64,000 bases of DNA, taken from the NCBI RefSeq assembly GCF_000383915.1, contig NZ_KB912942.1, forward strand, positions 2,897,195-2,961,194. The letters run 5' to 3'. This document shows positions 1 through 9,323 of this stretch, piece by piece. The DNA comes from Amycolatopsis benzoatilytica AK 16/65. GTDB lineage: Bacteria > Actinomycetota > Actinomycetes > Mycobacteriales > Pseudonocardiaceae. Each line of letters starts with the position of its first letter. Position 1 is the stretch's first letter. The notes beneath the pieces were generated by a model. That model was not told where the DNA came from. It saw only the letters and a list, made by a program, of their open reading frames with translations, and did not search any database. A program made the translations under genes and the position numbers.

Positions 1-465
1 TTCGCGGGCGAAAGCGGACAGCTCCGTTCCCGACGACGGAACCGCCGTCGCCGGGAACGGCACCGCGAGCCGCCGGCAGAGCTCGGCAAGCGACCCCTTG
101 CCCGCCACCGCTCGCGGAAGGCCGGCGGCGGGCTTCGGGAACTTGAATCTCTCCCGGAGCAGATCGCCCCGTTCGGCGAGGAAAATCGCCGCCGCGTCGT
201 CGGCGGCGATCAGCACCGCCGGCCTGCCGATGCGCTCGGCTACCTCGCCCAGCGCCGCCAGCCGCTGGCTCGACCGGCTGATCCCGGACGACCACACCAG
301 GCATCCGCTCGAATACCGGGACCGCGCCGCCGGCGCCCAGCGATGTTCGTGGACGCCGTAGACGGGCACCCCCGCGCGGCCCAGGCTGCGGATCGCTCCC
401 AGCCCGCCGTGGTGCAGCACGTTGCGGTCGAACTTCAGGACCAGTGCCGGCGTCGAAGTGTCCAT
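1..465 (-). CDS. ATP-grasp-type ligase, N-terminal part (cut by window edge)
   Basis: Only the first 155 codons are present and the rest lies beyond position 1. The protein starts with a hydrophobic strand (PALVLKF, residues 6-12), then a glycine-rich turn and helix (HHGGLGAIRSLGR) and a second strand (VPVYGVHE). This is the Rossmann-like pre-ATP-grasp fold of carboxylate-amine ligases of the D-aspartate-ligase kind. FKFPKP near residue 108 is where such proteins enter the ATP-grasp domain, which is not visible here. The ATG lies one base after the stop of the nucleotide-sugar dehydrogenase, so the two are almost certainly cotranscribed. By context it probably amidates or ligates a component of a surface polysaccharide. 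The substrate cannot be told. Confidence 0.6.
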   Translation of the reverse strand, partial: MDTSTPALVLKFDRNVLHHGGLGAIRSLGRAGVPVYGVHEHRWAPAARSRYSSGCLVWSSGISRSSQRLAALGEVAERIGRPAVLIAADDAAAIFLAERGDLLRERFKFPKPAAGLPRAVAGKGSLAELCRRLAVPFPATAVPSSGTELSAFARE

Positions 466-466
466 G

Positions 467-1831
467 TCACGGCACCACCCGGTGCGGGGCGTCGAACCGG
501 TAGGTGGCGTCGAGCACCTGCGCGCAGCAACCGGCCACCCAGCTGTAGTCGATCTGCGGATGCGCGGTGTGGATCAGGGCCAGGTCCCACCCGGTCTTCC
601 AGGGCTCTGGCACGCTCGTCATCGTCACGCCGTCGCCCGGCTCGATCCGCGGGAGCAGCGGATCGTAGTAGCTCACCCGCGCGCCACGCTCCGCGAGTCC
701 CGCGATGATCGGCAGCGAAGAAGACTCCCGCACGTCCGCCACCCCCGCCTTGTAGCTCGCGCCGACGACCAGGACGCGCGAGCCCGCGAGATCCGTGCCC
801 CGGTCGGCGAGGACCTGCTTCGCCCGCTCGACGACGGTCTGCGGGCGTCGCCGGATCCCGTGCATCGCCTCCTCGATCAGCGGGGCGAAGTCGCCTTGCT
901 GGCGCAGCTGCCACAGCAGGTAGTAGGGATCGCAGGGGATGCAGTGCCCGCCCACGCCCGGGCCGGGGAAGACTCCGAGGAACCCGTAAGGTTTCGTGCC
1001 TGCGGCGAGCGTCACCTCGATCGGGTCCACCCCGAGCGTCGAGCACGCGTCCGCGAACTCGTTGGCCAGCGCGAGAGTCACGGCCCGAAAGACGTTCTCG
1101 TAGAGTTTCGCGGCCTCGGCCGCGTCGGGAGTGCTCACCAGGTACACGTCGTCGGTCAGGGCGCTGATCACCTCGGCCGCGCGTTTCGCGCACTCCGCGG
1201 TCACCCCGCCGACGATCCGGGGCGTATCCCGCTGGACGTGATCGGGGTTTCCCGGATCGATCCGCTCCGGACTGTAGGCAACGTAGACGTCCTGCCCGGG
1301 GCGCAGACCGCGCCGGGCCAACGGTTCGCTCAGCATTTCCCGGGTGGTCCCGACGTAGCTGGTGGAAGTCACGATGAAGACCTGGCCCGGCACCGCATGC
1401 CGGACGACAGTCGCGCACGCCTCGCGCAGCGCCGAGGGATCCGGCGTGCGTTCCCCGTCGACCGGGGTCGGCACGCACACCACCACGGCACCGGCTTCCC
1501 GCAGGACTCGCGGATCGGTGGTCAGCCGAAAACCGGGGCTGGCGCTCGCCCGGGCCAGCCGGCGACGGTCCGCGTCCGCGACGTCCACCTCGGCCGCCTC
1601 GATGGCACGGAGCCGAGCCGGATCGTTGTCCAGGCCGATCACCGGCCAGCCGCGGGAGTGGAACCCGAGCGCGGTCGGCAACCCCACGTAACCGAGGCCC
1701 ACCACGCCGACCGGCGCAGCCCGCATTCCGGGCCCGGCGTACGGTCGCGCCGCCGGATCGAACGCGACCAGCCGGCCGGCCAGCTCCCGTTCCCTGCCGT
1801 TGATCGCCAATGTCAGCTGCCGGTGCTTCAT
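467..1831 (-). CDS. Nucleotide-sugar dehydrogenase (UDP-glucose/UDP-ManNAc dehydrogenase family)
   Basis: 454 aa, NAD-dependent four-electron oxidation of a UDP- or GDP-sugar to the uronic acid. The Rossmann motif GVVGLGYVGLP is at residues 42-52, YSPERIDPGN at 187-196, the central-domain AKLYEN at 241-246, and the catalytic cysteine is C297 in GGHCIPCDP. Length and motif order match the family. The first ATG has a GGAG just upstream. An internal ATG at residue 36 (position 1726) would give a start closer to the Rossmann strand and cannot be excluded. It lies 24 bp after the polysaccharide deacetylase and one base before the ATP-grasp gene, in one surface-sugar operon. Whether glucose or an N-acetyl-hexosamine nucleotide is used cannot be decided from the sequence. 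Confidence 0.9.
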   Translation of the reverse strand: MKHRQLTLAINGRERELAGRLVAFDPAARPYAGPGMRAAPVGVVGLGYVGLPTALGFHSRGWPVIGLDNDPARLRAIEAAEVDVADADRRRLARASASPGFRLTTDPRVLREAGAVVVCVPTPVDGERTPDPSALREACATVVRHAVPGQVFIVTSTSYVGTTREMLSEPLARRGLRPGQDVYVAYSPERIDPGNPDHVQRDTPRIVGGVTAECAKRAAEVISALTDDVYLVSTPDAAEAAKLYENVFRAVTLALANEFADACSTLGVDPIEVTLAAGTKPYGFLGVFPGPGVGGHCIPCDPYYLLWQLRQQGDFAPLIEEAMHGIRRRPQTVVERAKQVLADRGTDLAGSRVLVVGASYKAGVADVRESSSLPIIAGLAERGARVSYYDPLLPRIEPGDGVTMTSVPEPWKTGWDLALIHTAHPQIDYSWVAGCCAQVLDATYRFDAPHRVVP

Positions 1832-1855
1832 GATCTCCGCTCTCCGAGTGCGACC

Positions 1856-2563
1856 TCACCGCGACCACGGCGGTGTGCTGAACGCGTGGCGCAGGGCTTT
1901 GGCCCACAACCGCGGCGACGAATCGGCCTGGCCGATGTAGGTGCGCGGCAGCGCATACGGCCCGGGACCTACGGGAGGCCGTGTCGCGCAGGCGTAGCGG
2001 TAACCGGCAGCGCGGACACGGTGCACGGCCGAGCCGCTGACGTCGCCGTACGGGTAGCAGAATCCCTGCACGTCCTGTCCGCTCACCTCGCGCAGCAACC
2101 GACGGCTGTGCGCGATTTCCTGGTCAGCTTGCTGGGCTGTCGATTTCGACAACGGCACATGCCACCATCCGTGGCACCCGATCTCCATGCCCGCGGCGGC
2201 GACCTCGCGTACCTGGCAGGCGGTCAGCAGGGGCTTGCGAGGACCGTCCGGATCCCAGTCGTTGCGCCCGCCCAGCCGCCCCGCGACGACGAACACCGTC
2301 GCGGTGAAGCGGTGGCGTTCCAGCAACGGCAGCGCATTGCGAACGAAATCGACATAGCCGTCGTCGAACGTCAGGCCGACGAGGTGGTCCGCCTTCCCCG
2401 CCGAGCGCGCCTGACGCAGTTCCCGGACCGCTACACCGCGCGCCCCTCGCCGGCGCAGCCAGCCCAGCTGTTCGTCGAGCCGCGCCGGGCTGATCGTGAT
2501 GCGATACGGGTCCTGATCGCAGAAATCCACCGAGTGGTACATGAACACCCACGGCCAACGCAC
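1856..2563 (-). CDS. Polysaccharide deacetylase (NodB-homology family)
   Basis: 235 aa from a GTG start. This start is preferred because GGGGAGGAGG lies about five bases before it; an ATG nine codons upstream would run through that ribosome site. NodB motifs: FMYHSVDF near the N-terminus, TFDDGY (metal-binding aspartates), then EIGCHGWWHVPLS, the HxxxH-type metal site. The enzyme removes acetyl groups from N-acetyl-hexosamine polymers with a divalent metal and is often extracytoplasmic. No convincing signal peptide is visible. It is the first gene of the visible operon with a nucleotide-sugar dehydrogenase and an ATP-grasp protein, suggesting capsule or exopolysaccharide modification. Confidence 0.88.
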   Translation of the reverse strand: MRWPWVFMYHSVDFCDQDPYRITISPARLDEQLGWLRRRGARGVAVRELRQARSAGKADHLVGLTFDDGYVDFVRNALPLLERHRFTATVFVVAGRLGGRNDWDPDGPRKPLLTACQVREVAAAGMEIGCHGWWHVPLSKSTAQQADQEIAHSRRLLREVSGQDVQGFCYPYGDVSGSAVHRVRAAGYRYACATRPPVGPGPYALPRTYIGQADSSPRLWAKALRHAFSTPPWSR

Positions 2564-3390
2564 CGCGCCTCCTCCCCCGTGCCGACGCAACGCACGCGGA
2601 CCAGCTCGTCGCGATCGCCCCGGCGCACCCGAGGCGGCGCAACAAGAAACCGCGCGTTGGCGCGCTGCCTCAGCCGAGAGGGCAGACGGAATTCGAGCCC
2701 CGGCGAGGCGGCGCGATCGCGGGATGCGCGCTCGTCAGCGAGAATTGTGCACACCGGAAATCCGATGTGATCGTGCAATGAGCGCCGGCGCTGCATCGGT
2801 GGCGAACGGCCCGGCACGGATTCGACATCACGCTTGGCATCAATGGCGTTGCCGGGGTCTTGGGCGGCGACATCCAGGTTTAGACGCCGTGCCAACGATT
2901 GTCAAGACACGCCGCGGCCGTGACCGGCGAGGAGCACCGTCCGCGGGCCAGAACCTCTTGCTGCGAGGCGAATCGGACCGGGTGCCCGCTGCCGGCCGTC
3001 GCGGGCGGACCGCCGGCCGCGTCGCCTCGCTTCGCTACGGCAAGACTTCCGGCGACAGCGCCCGTCCGTTCGCCGCCACCCCACAGCTTGCGGCTTGCTC
3101 CCGCGGCGACGAATTCGAGTGATCCACTCAAAAGCCAGCTGTCGCAGCGTGCATCGCGATCCGCGGAGGCGCCACTGTGGACCACGCTCCGGAAACGGCT
3201 GTCCGTGCCGCCATCCGTACGGGTGATTTTCCCGCCGCCACAACGGTCGCGGTGTAGCACGCCGGTATTGGTGAACGATGGTTTGGAGAGGAGCAGAGCG
3301 GGTAACCAGGCCGTCCCGCGCGATGCGGAGTCACCCGACGCGTCGCCGGGAGTCACGCGGGACCTGACTCGGGGAGGGTGTGGGAACGCA
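2564..3390. other. Intergenic region, no gene supported
   Basis: About 830 bases between the divergent polysaccharide deacetylase and GAF-ANTAR genes. Open frames on both strands are rich in Arg/Pro/Ser and have no recognisable domain. It should hold both promoters, but I see no convincing -10/-35 pair or palindrome. Confidence 0.5.
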
Positions 3391-4170
3391 ATGGACAAGC
3401 CATCTGCGGCCGGGACTGACGTCCCGGACGAGCTACTGCGCGCCATCGTGGAGTTGGCCGACGGCCAATCCCTCGACCAGGACGCGAACGCGGTGCTGCG
3501 CCAACTTGCCGAGCACTGCGTGAAGCTGCTCGGCAGCTCGGCCGCCAGCGTGCTGCTGGCGGGCGAGGAAGCCCCCGAGCTGGCTCCGGCAGCCGCGTCG
3601 AACGACAGCGCACGACGGCTCGACACGCTGCAGTTGCGCACCGGAGCCGGGCCGTCCATCGACGCGTTTCACGCCGCTGCACCGGTCCTGGCGAGCGACC
3701 TGCGGTCAGCCTCGGCCAGGTGGCCGCTTTTCGTGCGCGAAGCGCTCGCCGAGGGATTCCTTTCCGTGCACACGATCCCCATGCAGAGCAGGCGGCAGAC
3801 CGTCGGCGCGCTCGCGCTGTACGGAAGGGCCACGGCGCTGCCCGTGTCGGGCGTGCACGAGGCACGAGCCCTCGCCGACGTCTCCGCCTCGGTGATCGTA
3901 CGCAGGCGCCAACTCCGCAAGTGCCAGCAACTCGCGGACCAACTGCAACGGGCGCTCGACAGCCGGATCGTCATCGAGCAGGCGAAGGGCATCCTCGCCC
4001 AGGCCGGCCATATTGCCATGACCGACGCCTTCGAACGTCTCCGCGGCTACAGCCGCCGACGCGACCAGCAGCTCAGCGCGGTCGCCACCGCGCTCGCCCA
4101 CCATGACGTCCCGCCGCAGGAGATCCTCGACGGCGGCATACCGCATGCGCGAGCCCGCCGAAATTCTTGA
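3391..4170 (+). CDS. GAF-ANTAR domain RNA-binding antitermination regulator
   Basis: 259 aa. A GAF-like sensory domain covers roughly residues 20-165 (LAEHCVKLLGSSAASVLLAG through VGALALYGR). The C-terminal ANTAR domain covers about 185-245 (LQRALDSRIVIEQAKGILAQAGHIAMTDAFERLRGYSRR). ANTAR proteins bind paired hairpins in nascent RNA and prevent termination. GAF-ANTAR proteins are common in actinobacteria. The ATG at 3391 is chosen because it has GGGGAGGG about a dozen bases upstream and begins at the domain; the open frame extends 164 codons further upstream without domain content. No target hairpins were identified. It sits at the edge of the dormancy gene set, beside a DevR-type regulator, which may be coincidental. 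Confidence 0.85.
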   Translation: MDKPSAAGTDVPDELLRAIVELADGQSLDQDANAVLRQLAEHCVKLLGSSAASVLLAGEEAPELAPAAASNDSARRLDTLQLRTGAGPSIDAFHAAAPVLASDLRSASARWPLFVREALAEGFLSVHTIPMQSRRQTVGALALYGRATALPVSGVHEARALADVSASVIVRRRQLRKCQQLADQLQRALDSRIVIEQAKGILAQAGHIAMTDAFERLRGYSRRRDQQLSAVATALAHHDVPPQEILDGGIPHARARRNS

Positions 4171-4419
4171 CGGGTACCCGCTCACGGCGGAGGACATTGC
4201 GGCTGGCGCGGGGGATATCGGGGAGCGGGTTCGGCGAGTGCGACTCCGGGCGCGGGCTCCAGTTCCGCGGGGCACGAGCTGCCGCTGCCGTCCGACGGCT
4301 CTGGTTCGGCGCGACGGCTTACGGGGCGCGGGGCCGGTCGACGGGTCCGACGGCACCCTCGGCATCGCTGGACGCCCAGCCCAGGCCGCCGGGGGCTCCA
4401 ACCGGCGCGAGGCGGGACC

Positions 4420-5061
4420 TCAATCGCCGCGGCCCCGCAGTTCGGTGGCCAGCACCGCAGCCTGCGTGCGCCGCTCCATGCCGAGCTTGGTCAACAGCCG
4501 CGAAACATAGTTCTTCACCGTCTTCTCGGCCAGGAACATGCGCTCGGAAATCTGCCGGTTCGTCAGCCCCTCGCCGATCAGCTCCAGCAGCGTGCGTTCC
4601 TGATCCGACAGCTGAGCCAACGGACCGCGCTTCTTCTCCGCACTGTCGCGAAGCTTCGACATCAACGCAGCCGCCGCGTGCGCATCCAGCAGCGACTTGC
4701 CCGCCCCCACCTCCAGCACCGCCGAAACCAGGTCAAGACCCTTGATGTCCTTGATCACGTAACCGCTAGCCCCGGCCATGACCGCGTCCAGCATTGCCTG
4801 CTCGTCGGTGTAGGAGGTGAGCATCAGGCACATCAGCTCCGGCAGCCGCGACCGCAGCTCACGAGCCAGCTCGATCCCGTTGCCGTCCGGCAGCCGCACG
4901 TCCAGCACCGCCACATCCGGGCGCAGCGCCGGAATCCGGGCCAGCGCCTGCGAAACATTGCCGGCCTGGCCGACAACCGTCAGCTCCTCCGACTCTTCCA
5001 GCAGGTCCGCCACACCGCGACGAACCACCTCGTGATCATCGACCAGGAAAACCCGCAGCAT
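4420..5061 (-). CDS. devR: DevR/DosR-type response regulator (NarL family)
   Basis: 213 aa. The receiver domain has the acidic pair D8-D9, phospho-acceptor D54 in [11 protein letters not shown], and K104 in YVIKDIKG. The C-terminal LuxR helix-turn-helix reads [44 protein letters not shown], the sequence type of mycobacterial DosR. The ATG at 5061 begins at the receiver domain; the same frame stays open upstream without domain content. No kinase gene is adjacent; the nearest GAF-GAF sensors are at 11.1 and 31.5 kb. Family members activate hypoxia/dormancy genes when phosphorylated by DosS/DosT-like kinases. The arc operon and HPF genes nearby are plausible targets. Confidence 0.88.
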   Translation of the reverse strand: MLRVFLVDDHEVVRRGVADLLEESEELTVVGQAGNVSQALARIPALRPDVAVLDVRLPDGNGIELARELRSRLPELMCLMLTSYTDEQAMLDAVMAGASGYVIKDIKGLDLVSAVLEVGAGKSLLDAHAAAALMSKLRDSAEKKRGPLAQLSDQERTLLELIGEGLTNRQISERMFLAEKTVKNYVSRLLTKLGMERRTQAAVLATELRGRGD

Positions 5062-5424
5062 CCGTTCTTCTCGCCTTCTTCCGCTTTTCTCGCTTCGCGG
5101 AGGTTTGCCCACCGCGTCGCGTGGTAAACGCCAGGTCGCAGACGACCCAGGTGCCCAGAACGCGGTGGGAACCGGAGGGCGTGCACCCCGAACCCGTCGC
5201 CAAGGGCGACTTGAGCAGCCGAAACCGCTGGTCAGCACCCAGCCGAGCCTCGGGCAAGTACCTGAACTGGTCGGTCGACAGTCGACGCGAGACCAGCTAC
5301 CCAGGCCGCACCGGGCTCCGCACCGCAAGACCTACGGCCGGCTCGCCGCCGACCTCAGCCCGCCCCAGCCGGGCCTACCTCGGCTCAGCCGCTGGTCGTG
5401 GGGGGCATAGCCGCGGCCGTTCCG
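5062..5424. other. Intergenic region, no gene supported
   Basis: About 360 bases between the devR-type gene and a small upstream gene, both leftward. It must contain the devR promoter. A GTCGACAGTCGAC repeat lies near 5274-5286. I recognise no DosR-like box or coding domain. Confidence 0.4.
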
Positions 5425-5682
5425 TCACGCCCCGGGGCCTGTCCGGCTGCCCGCAGCGGAGAGGCGTTCTTCGGCGAACGGAGTCAGCAGATCGACCAGC
5501 TCCGTTGCGGAAAGCGCCCCGCCCCGGCGCTGCGGCAAGGCAGGGCGCTCGTCCTGGTCCAGGCCGAGCATCGCCATCAACTCGGCTTCGTCCTGCTCGT
5601 CGAGTGCGCTGCGCTGCACTGCCCGGGCCGCGCGAGCGCGCGCCTCGGCGGTCGGTTCGGCGCTGACAGAGCTGTCGATCAT
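5425..5682 (-). CDS. Small acidic protein of unknown function
   Basis: 85 aa. The ATG at 5682 has CAGGAG six bases upstream and is preferred over an open extension beyond it. The protein is acidic and alanine-rich: a predicted helical stretch with a DEQDEAELMAMLGLDQDE centre, then an ATELVDLLTPFAEERLSAA helix. There is no signal peptide, membrane segment or cysteine. I do not recognise a family. It lies 53 bp downstream of an HPF-like small gene and in the same direction as the arc operon, so it may be a small dormancy-associated protein. That role is inferred from position only. Confidence 0.55.
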   Translation of the reverse strand: MIDSSVSAEPTAEARARAARAVQRSALDEQDEAELMAMLGLDQDERPALPQRRGGALSATELVDLLTPFAEERLSAAGSRTGPGA

Positions 5683-5735
5683 GGTGCTCCTGACGTCTGG
5701 GCGTGCGCATTCCCGGCACGCGCCACTATGCGGAT

Positions 5736-6044
5736 TCAACGGTTCGCTGCCACGGCAGAGCGGTTGAGCAGGTCGGACAGCTGCACGAAAGCTTGTTCAA
5801 GGGCAGCCTCGAAGGTCGGCCGGATGGCGCGGATCTCCACGAGCCGGCCGCGCAGGGTGGCACGCACGTCGGTGAGCACCGCGTCGGCCAGGGCCGGGTG
5901 CGTGGTCCGCCGGCCGACGACGGCGAGCGCACCGATCTGGTGCGCCGCGCAGACTTCGCGCGCGTGGTCGAGAACGTCGTCAAGCACTGCCGGGTCGATG
6001 CCGGGACCTACCTCGGCGGAGACCTTGGCGGGGGAAATGTTCAC
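5736..6044 (-). CDS. Small protein resembling a lone S30AE (HPF-type) domain
   Basis: 102 aa from a GTG start without a strong ribosome site. The pattern is helix (AVLDDVLDHAREVCAA), strand (ALAVVGRRTT), strand (VLTDVRATLRGRLVEIRAI), then helix (TFEAALEQAFVQLSDLLNR). This is the order and spacing of the N-terminal ribosome-binding domain of hibernation-promoting factors. It matches the same segment of the two full HPF proteins at 29.3 and 30.3 kb (VQANLTVDGRPVRAQAAARFF). The assignment rests on pattern similarity by eye, not clear identity. It follows the arc operon on the same strand after about 110 bp. If correct it would be a short HPF/YfiA-like factor. Confidence 0.45.
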   Translation of the reverse strand: MNISPAKVSAEVGPGIDPAVLDDVLDHAREVCAAHQIGALAVVGRRTTHPALADAVLTDVRATLRGRLVEIRAIRPTFEAALEQAFVQLSDLLNRSAVAANR

Positions 6045-6080
6045 CGTTCAACGATGCCTGGCCGGAAGCCGGTTCTGGAG

Positions 6081-6094
6081 GGGTACTTGGTCCT
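6081..6094 (-). promoter_or_regulatory. Possible DosR-like box upstream of the S30AE-like gene
   Basis: GGGTACTTGGTCCT on the + strand, about 37 bases before the GTG at 6044. Read as two 5-base halves separated by 4, it matches the GGGAC-N4-GTCCC core of mycobacterial DosR sites at 7 of 10 positions. Weak alone; suggestive because of the neighbourhood. Confidence 0.22.
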
Positions 6095-6152
6095 CTGGCT
6101 GCTCGCCGGAATGCCTTCTCCGCCGGACCGCGGAGCGCCGGCGCCGCCGTCA

Positions 6153-7052
6153 TCATCCGCGGACGACCGTCCCGGCGGTGCCAGCGGCCAGTTCCGTCGC
6201 CGCGGTGAGGCGACCGATCGCGGCGAACTTTCCGCCGCCCTCGACGAACCGGCACGCGGCGTCGACCTTCGGTCCCATCGACCCGGCAGGGAAACTCCGC
6301 GACCGCAGTTGCGTGCAACTCGCCTCCCGGATTGCCCGCGCCTGCGGCGTGCCGAACCCGTCCTGCACAGCGTCGACGTCGGTGAGCAGCAGCAGCGCGT
6401 CAGCATCGATCGACCGGGCGACGAGGGCCGCGGTGCGGTCCTTGTCCACGACCGCCTCGATCCCGTGCAGCCCGTCCGGGCCCGCCGCCACCGGAACCCC
6501 GCCACCGCCCGCGCACACCACGATCGCGCCGGCCTCCATCAGCGTCCGGACGCTCGGCAGCTCGACCAGCCCGACCGGTTCCGGCGACGCGACCACGCGC
6601 CGCCAGCCGGAGCCGTCCGGCCGGACCTGCCAGCCGCGTTCCGCCGCGAGCCGGTCCGCGGCCGCCCGGTCGTACACCGGGCCGACGAACTTGGTCGGCC
6701 GGGACAGCGCCGGATCGTCCGCGCGCACCAGCGTCCGGGTCAACAGCGCGACCGCCGGTCGCCCGGTGGCGTTCTGCAGCGCCTGCACCAACCAGTAGCC
6801 GATCATGCCCTGCGTCTGCGCGCCCAGCACGTCGAACGGATACGGGCGGGACAGCGCGGGATCGCGCTCGCTCTCCAGCGCCAGCAGGCCGACCTGCGGC
6901 CCGTTGCCGTGGGTCAGGACGAGTTCGTGCTCGCGCGCCACCGGGGCCAGCGCCGCCGCCGCGGCGAGCACGTGCGCTTCCTGGATCTCCGAGTCGGCCG
7001 GCTCTCCGCGTTCGAGCAGCGCGTTCCCGCCCAGCGCGACGACGATCCTCAT
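6153..7052 (-). CDS. arcC: Carbamate kinase
   Basis: 299 aa, last enzyme of the arginine deiminase pathway: carbamoyl phosphate + ADP gives ATP, CO2 and ammonia. Amino-acid-kinase fold motifs: [10 protein letters not shown] at the N-terminus, [10 protein letters not shown] (residues 48-57), AGGGGVPV and [11 protein letters not shown] in the middle, and [15 protein letters not shown] near the C-terminus. The length is normal for the family. The start codon overlaps the stop of the ornithine carbamoyltransferase gene (ATGA), so translation is coupled. It completes a full arcD-A-B-C set, which gives ATP by substrate-level phosphorylation without oxygen. Confidence 0.95.
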   Translation of the reverse strand: MRIVVALGGNALLERGEPADSEIQEAHVLAAAAALAPVAREHELVLTHGNGPQVGLLALESERDPALSRPYPFDVLGAQTQGMIGYWLVQALQNATGRPAVALLTRTLVRADDPALSRPTKFVGPVYDRAAADRLAAERGWQVRPDGSGWRRVVASPEPVGLVELPSVRTLMEAGAIVVCAGGGGVPVAAGPDGLHGIEAVVDKDRTAALVARSIDADALLLLTDVDAVQDGFGTPQARAIREASCTQLRSRSFPAGSMGPKVDAACRFVEGGGKFAAIGRLTAATELAAGTAGTVVRG

Positions 7053-8044
7053 GCGCCCGCGGTGGCGACGAGAACCGCCTTGATCGTGTGCATCCGGTTT
7101 TCCGCCTGGTCGAACACGACCGAAGCAGGCGATTCGAACACCTCGTCGGTGACTTCGAGCGCGTCGAGCCCGTACCGTTCGCCGAGCCGCCGCCCGACCG
7201 AGGTGTCCCGGCCGTGCAGCGCGGGCAGGCAGTGCAGGAACTTCACCTCCGGGTTCCCGCTCGCCTCGAGCACCTTCGCGTTCACCTGGTAGGGCAGCAG
7301 CTGCTCGATGCGCGGGCCCCACGCCTCTTCCGGTTCGCCCATCGACAGCCACACGTCGGTGTAGAGGAAGTCCGCGCCTTCGACGCCCTCCGCGACGTCC
7401 TCGGAGAGCAGGATTTTCGCGCCGGACTCGCGTGCCAGCCCGGCCGCGGTCTGCCGGATCTCCTCGGCCGGCCACAACGATTTCGGCGCACAGATCCGGA
7501 CGTCGAGGCCCAGCAGCGCCCCGGTGACGAGCAGCGAGTTGGCGACGTTGTTGCGCCCGTCGCCCAGATAACAGCAGGACACCTCGTCCAGCCCGGCCGG
7601 CGCGTGGTCTCGCATGGTGAGCACGTCGGCCAGCAGCTGGGTCGGATGCCAGGTGTCGGTAAGCCCGTTCCACACCGGCACCCCGGCGTACGCGCCGAGG
7701 GTTTCAACGGCTTCCTGAGAAGAGCCGCGGAATTCGATGCCGTCGAACATCCGGCCCAGCACGCGCGCGGTGTCCTTCACCGATTCCTTGTGCCCGAGGT
7801 GGGATTCCTCGGGGCCGAGATAGGTGATGTGCGCGCCCTCGTCGTGCGCGGCGACCTCGAACCCGGACCGGGTCCGCGTCGAACTCTTCTCGAAGACCAG
7901 CGCGATATTGCGGCCGGCGAGCCGCCGCATCCGCGCGCCGGCCCGCTTCTCCTGGCGCAGCCGGGCCGCGAGTTCCACGACGGAACGGAATTCCTTCGCA
8001 CTGAGGTCGGTGTCCTTGAGCAGGTTTCGGCCGTGCAGATTCAT
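7049..8044 (-). CDS. arcB: Ornithine carbamoyltransferase, catabolic
   Basis: 331 aa. Carbamoyl-phosphate site [12 protein letters not shown] (residues 55-66), HPTQ at about 143, ornithine-binding region [10 protein letters not shown], and HCLPALHG towards the C-terminus, all intact. The position between arginine deiminase and carbamate kinase indicates the catabolic direction (citrulline phosphorolysis) rather than arginine synthesis. It follows arcA after a 26-bp gap and overlaps arcC by four bases. Direction of flux is inferred from context, because the anabolic enzyme has the same motifs. Confidence 0.95.
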   Translation of the reverse strand: MNLHGRNLLKDTDLSAKEFRSVVELAARLRQEKRAGARMRRLAGRNIALVFEKSSTRTRSGFEVAAHDEGAHITYLGPEESHLGHKESVKDTARVLGRMFDGIEFRGSSQEAVETLGAYAGVPVWNGLTDTWHPTQLLADVLTMRDHAPAGLDEVSCCYLGDGRNNVANSLLVTGALLGLDVRICAPKSLWPAEEIRQTAAGLARESGAKILLSEDVAEGVEGADFLYTDVWLSMGEPEEAWGPRIEQLLPYQVNAKVLEASGNPEVKFLHCLPALHGRDTSVGRRLGERYGLDALEVTDEVFESPASVVFDQAENRMHTIKAVLVATAGA

Positions 8045-8070
8045 CAGGTGCTCCTGGAGGTCGGCGGTGG

Positions 8071-9291
8071 TCAGGCGGGGTCGCGTTCGATCGGGCAGCT
8101 CATGCAGCGCGGGCCGCCCCGGCCGCGGCCGAGTTCGCCGCCGGGCACGGTGATCACCTCGACCCCGTTCTTGCGCAGCATCGTGTTCGTCGCGACATTG
8201 CGGTCGTAGCCGACGACTACGCCCGGCGCGACCGCGAGGTAGTTGTTGCCGTCGTCCCACTGTTCCCGCTCGGCCGCGCGGACATCCTCGTCGGTGGACA
8301 GCACGGTGACCTGCTCGACGCCGAGCGGGCGGGCGAGCGCGTCCCAGAGACTGTCGTTCTGGCGGACCGCCAGCGCACCGGGCTCGGCGCCCGCGGTGAG
8401 CGTCCACGAACGCAGCCGCCGGTCGAAATACGGGTAGAGGACGAACGTCGCCTCGTCGACCATCGTCATCAAGGTGTCCAGATGCATCATCGCGTGCGAG
8501 CGCGGCAGCTCGGCCGCGATCACGGTGTGCGCCTGACCGCGGTCGAACAATGCGCGGGACAGCAGTTCGACCGCCATCGGCGTGGTCCGCTCGCCCATGC
8601 CGACGAGGACCGCCCCGCCGCCCAGGACGTGCACGTCGCCGCCTTCGACGGTCGCCGGGAAGTACTCGGCGTCGTCGTCGCCGAAGTACGTGGCGAACCG
8701 GGCGGAGGCGAACATCGGATGGTAGCGGTAGACGGCGCGGGCGTGCAGGGTTTCCCGCTGCCGCGCGGGTTTCGCCATCGGGTTGACCGAGACGCCGCCG
8801 TAGATCCAGCAGGAGTTGTCGCGCGGGAACAGGTGATTCGGCAGCGGCGGCAGAAGGAAGTCGTCGGCGCGCAGCGTGTGCCATTTCAGGCTGCTCGTGC
8901 GGAGCGGGTGCAGATCGGCCTTTACCACACCGCCGATCAGCGATTCGGCGAGGCTGGCGCTGTCGAGGTCGTCGAACAGCTTGCGCAGCGGCGGCACCAG
9001 CGCCGGCCCGACCGCCCGCGGGGTGCAGACCCGGTCGAGCACGAACGCGCGGCCCTCCGGGAGGTCCAGGGTTTCGGCCAGCAGCCGGTCGAAGTAGTGC
9101 ACCCGCACGCCCTGCTCGCGCAGCGCCTCGGCGAAGACGTCGTGCTCTTCTTTGGCTTTCTTGGCCCACATGACGTCGTCGAAGAGCAGTTCGTGGACGT
9201 TGCGCGGGGTCAGCCGGGCCAGCTCCGGGCCCGGCCGGTGCAGGATGACTTGCCGAAGCCGCCCGGTCTCGGATGCGACAGCGAAGCTCAT
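8071..9291 (-). CDS. arcA: Arginine deiminase
   Basis: 406 aa, hydrolyses arginine to citrulline and ammonia. Guanidino-modifying-enzyme motifs: [12 protein letters not shown] near the N-terminus, [20 protein letters not shown], the catalytic [10 protein letters not shown], and the nucleophilic cysteine in [12 protein letters not shown] at the extreme C-terminus. Size matches bacterial ADI. The ATG has AAGG about eleven bases upstream. It is the second gene of the arc operon, 32 bp after the transporter. Regulation is probably by hypoxia through the DevR-type regulators nearby, but no clear operator was found. Confidence 0.95.
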   Translation of the reverse strand: MSFAVASETGRLRQVILHRPGPELARLTPRNVHELLFDDVMWAKKAKEEHDVFAEALREQGVRVHYFDRLLAETLDLPEGRAFVLDRVCTPRAVGPALVPPLRKLFDDLDSASLAESLIGGVVKADLHPLRTSSLKWHTLRADDFLLPPLPNHLFPRDNSCWIYGGVSVNPMAKPARQRETLHARAVYRYHPMFASARFATYFGDDDAEYFPATVEGGDVHVLGGGAVLVGMGERTTPMAVELLSRALFDRGQAHTVIAAELPRSHAMMHLDTLMTMVDEATFVLYPYFDRRLRSWTLTAGAEPGALAVRQNDSLWDALARPLGVEQVTVLSTDEDVRAAEREQWDDGNNYLAVAPGVVVGYDRNVATNTMLRKNGVEVITVPGGELGRGRGGPRCMSCPIERDPA

Positions 9292-9323
9292 GGCAGCAGT
9301 GCCTTTCGTTGGGCTGACGGGGC

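Noticed and set aside
422..2770. Long + strand open frame opposite the nucleotide-sugar dehydrogenase and deacetylase
   Set aside because: It is Arg/Pro/Asp-rich with no domain, and both opposite-strand genes have clear motifs. It is a by-product of high G+C third positions.
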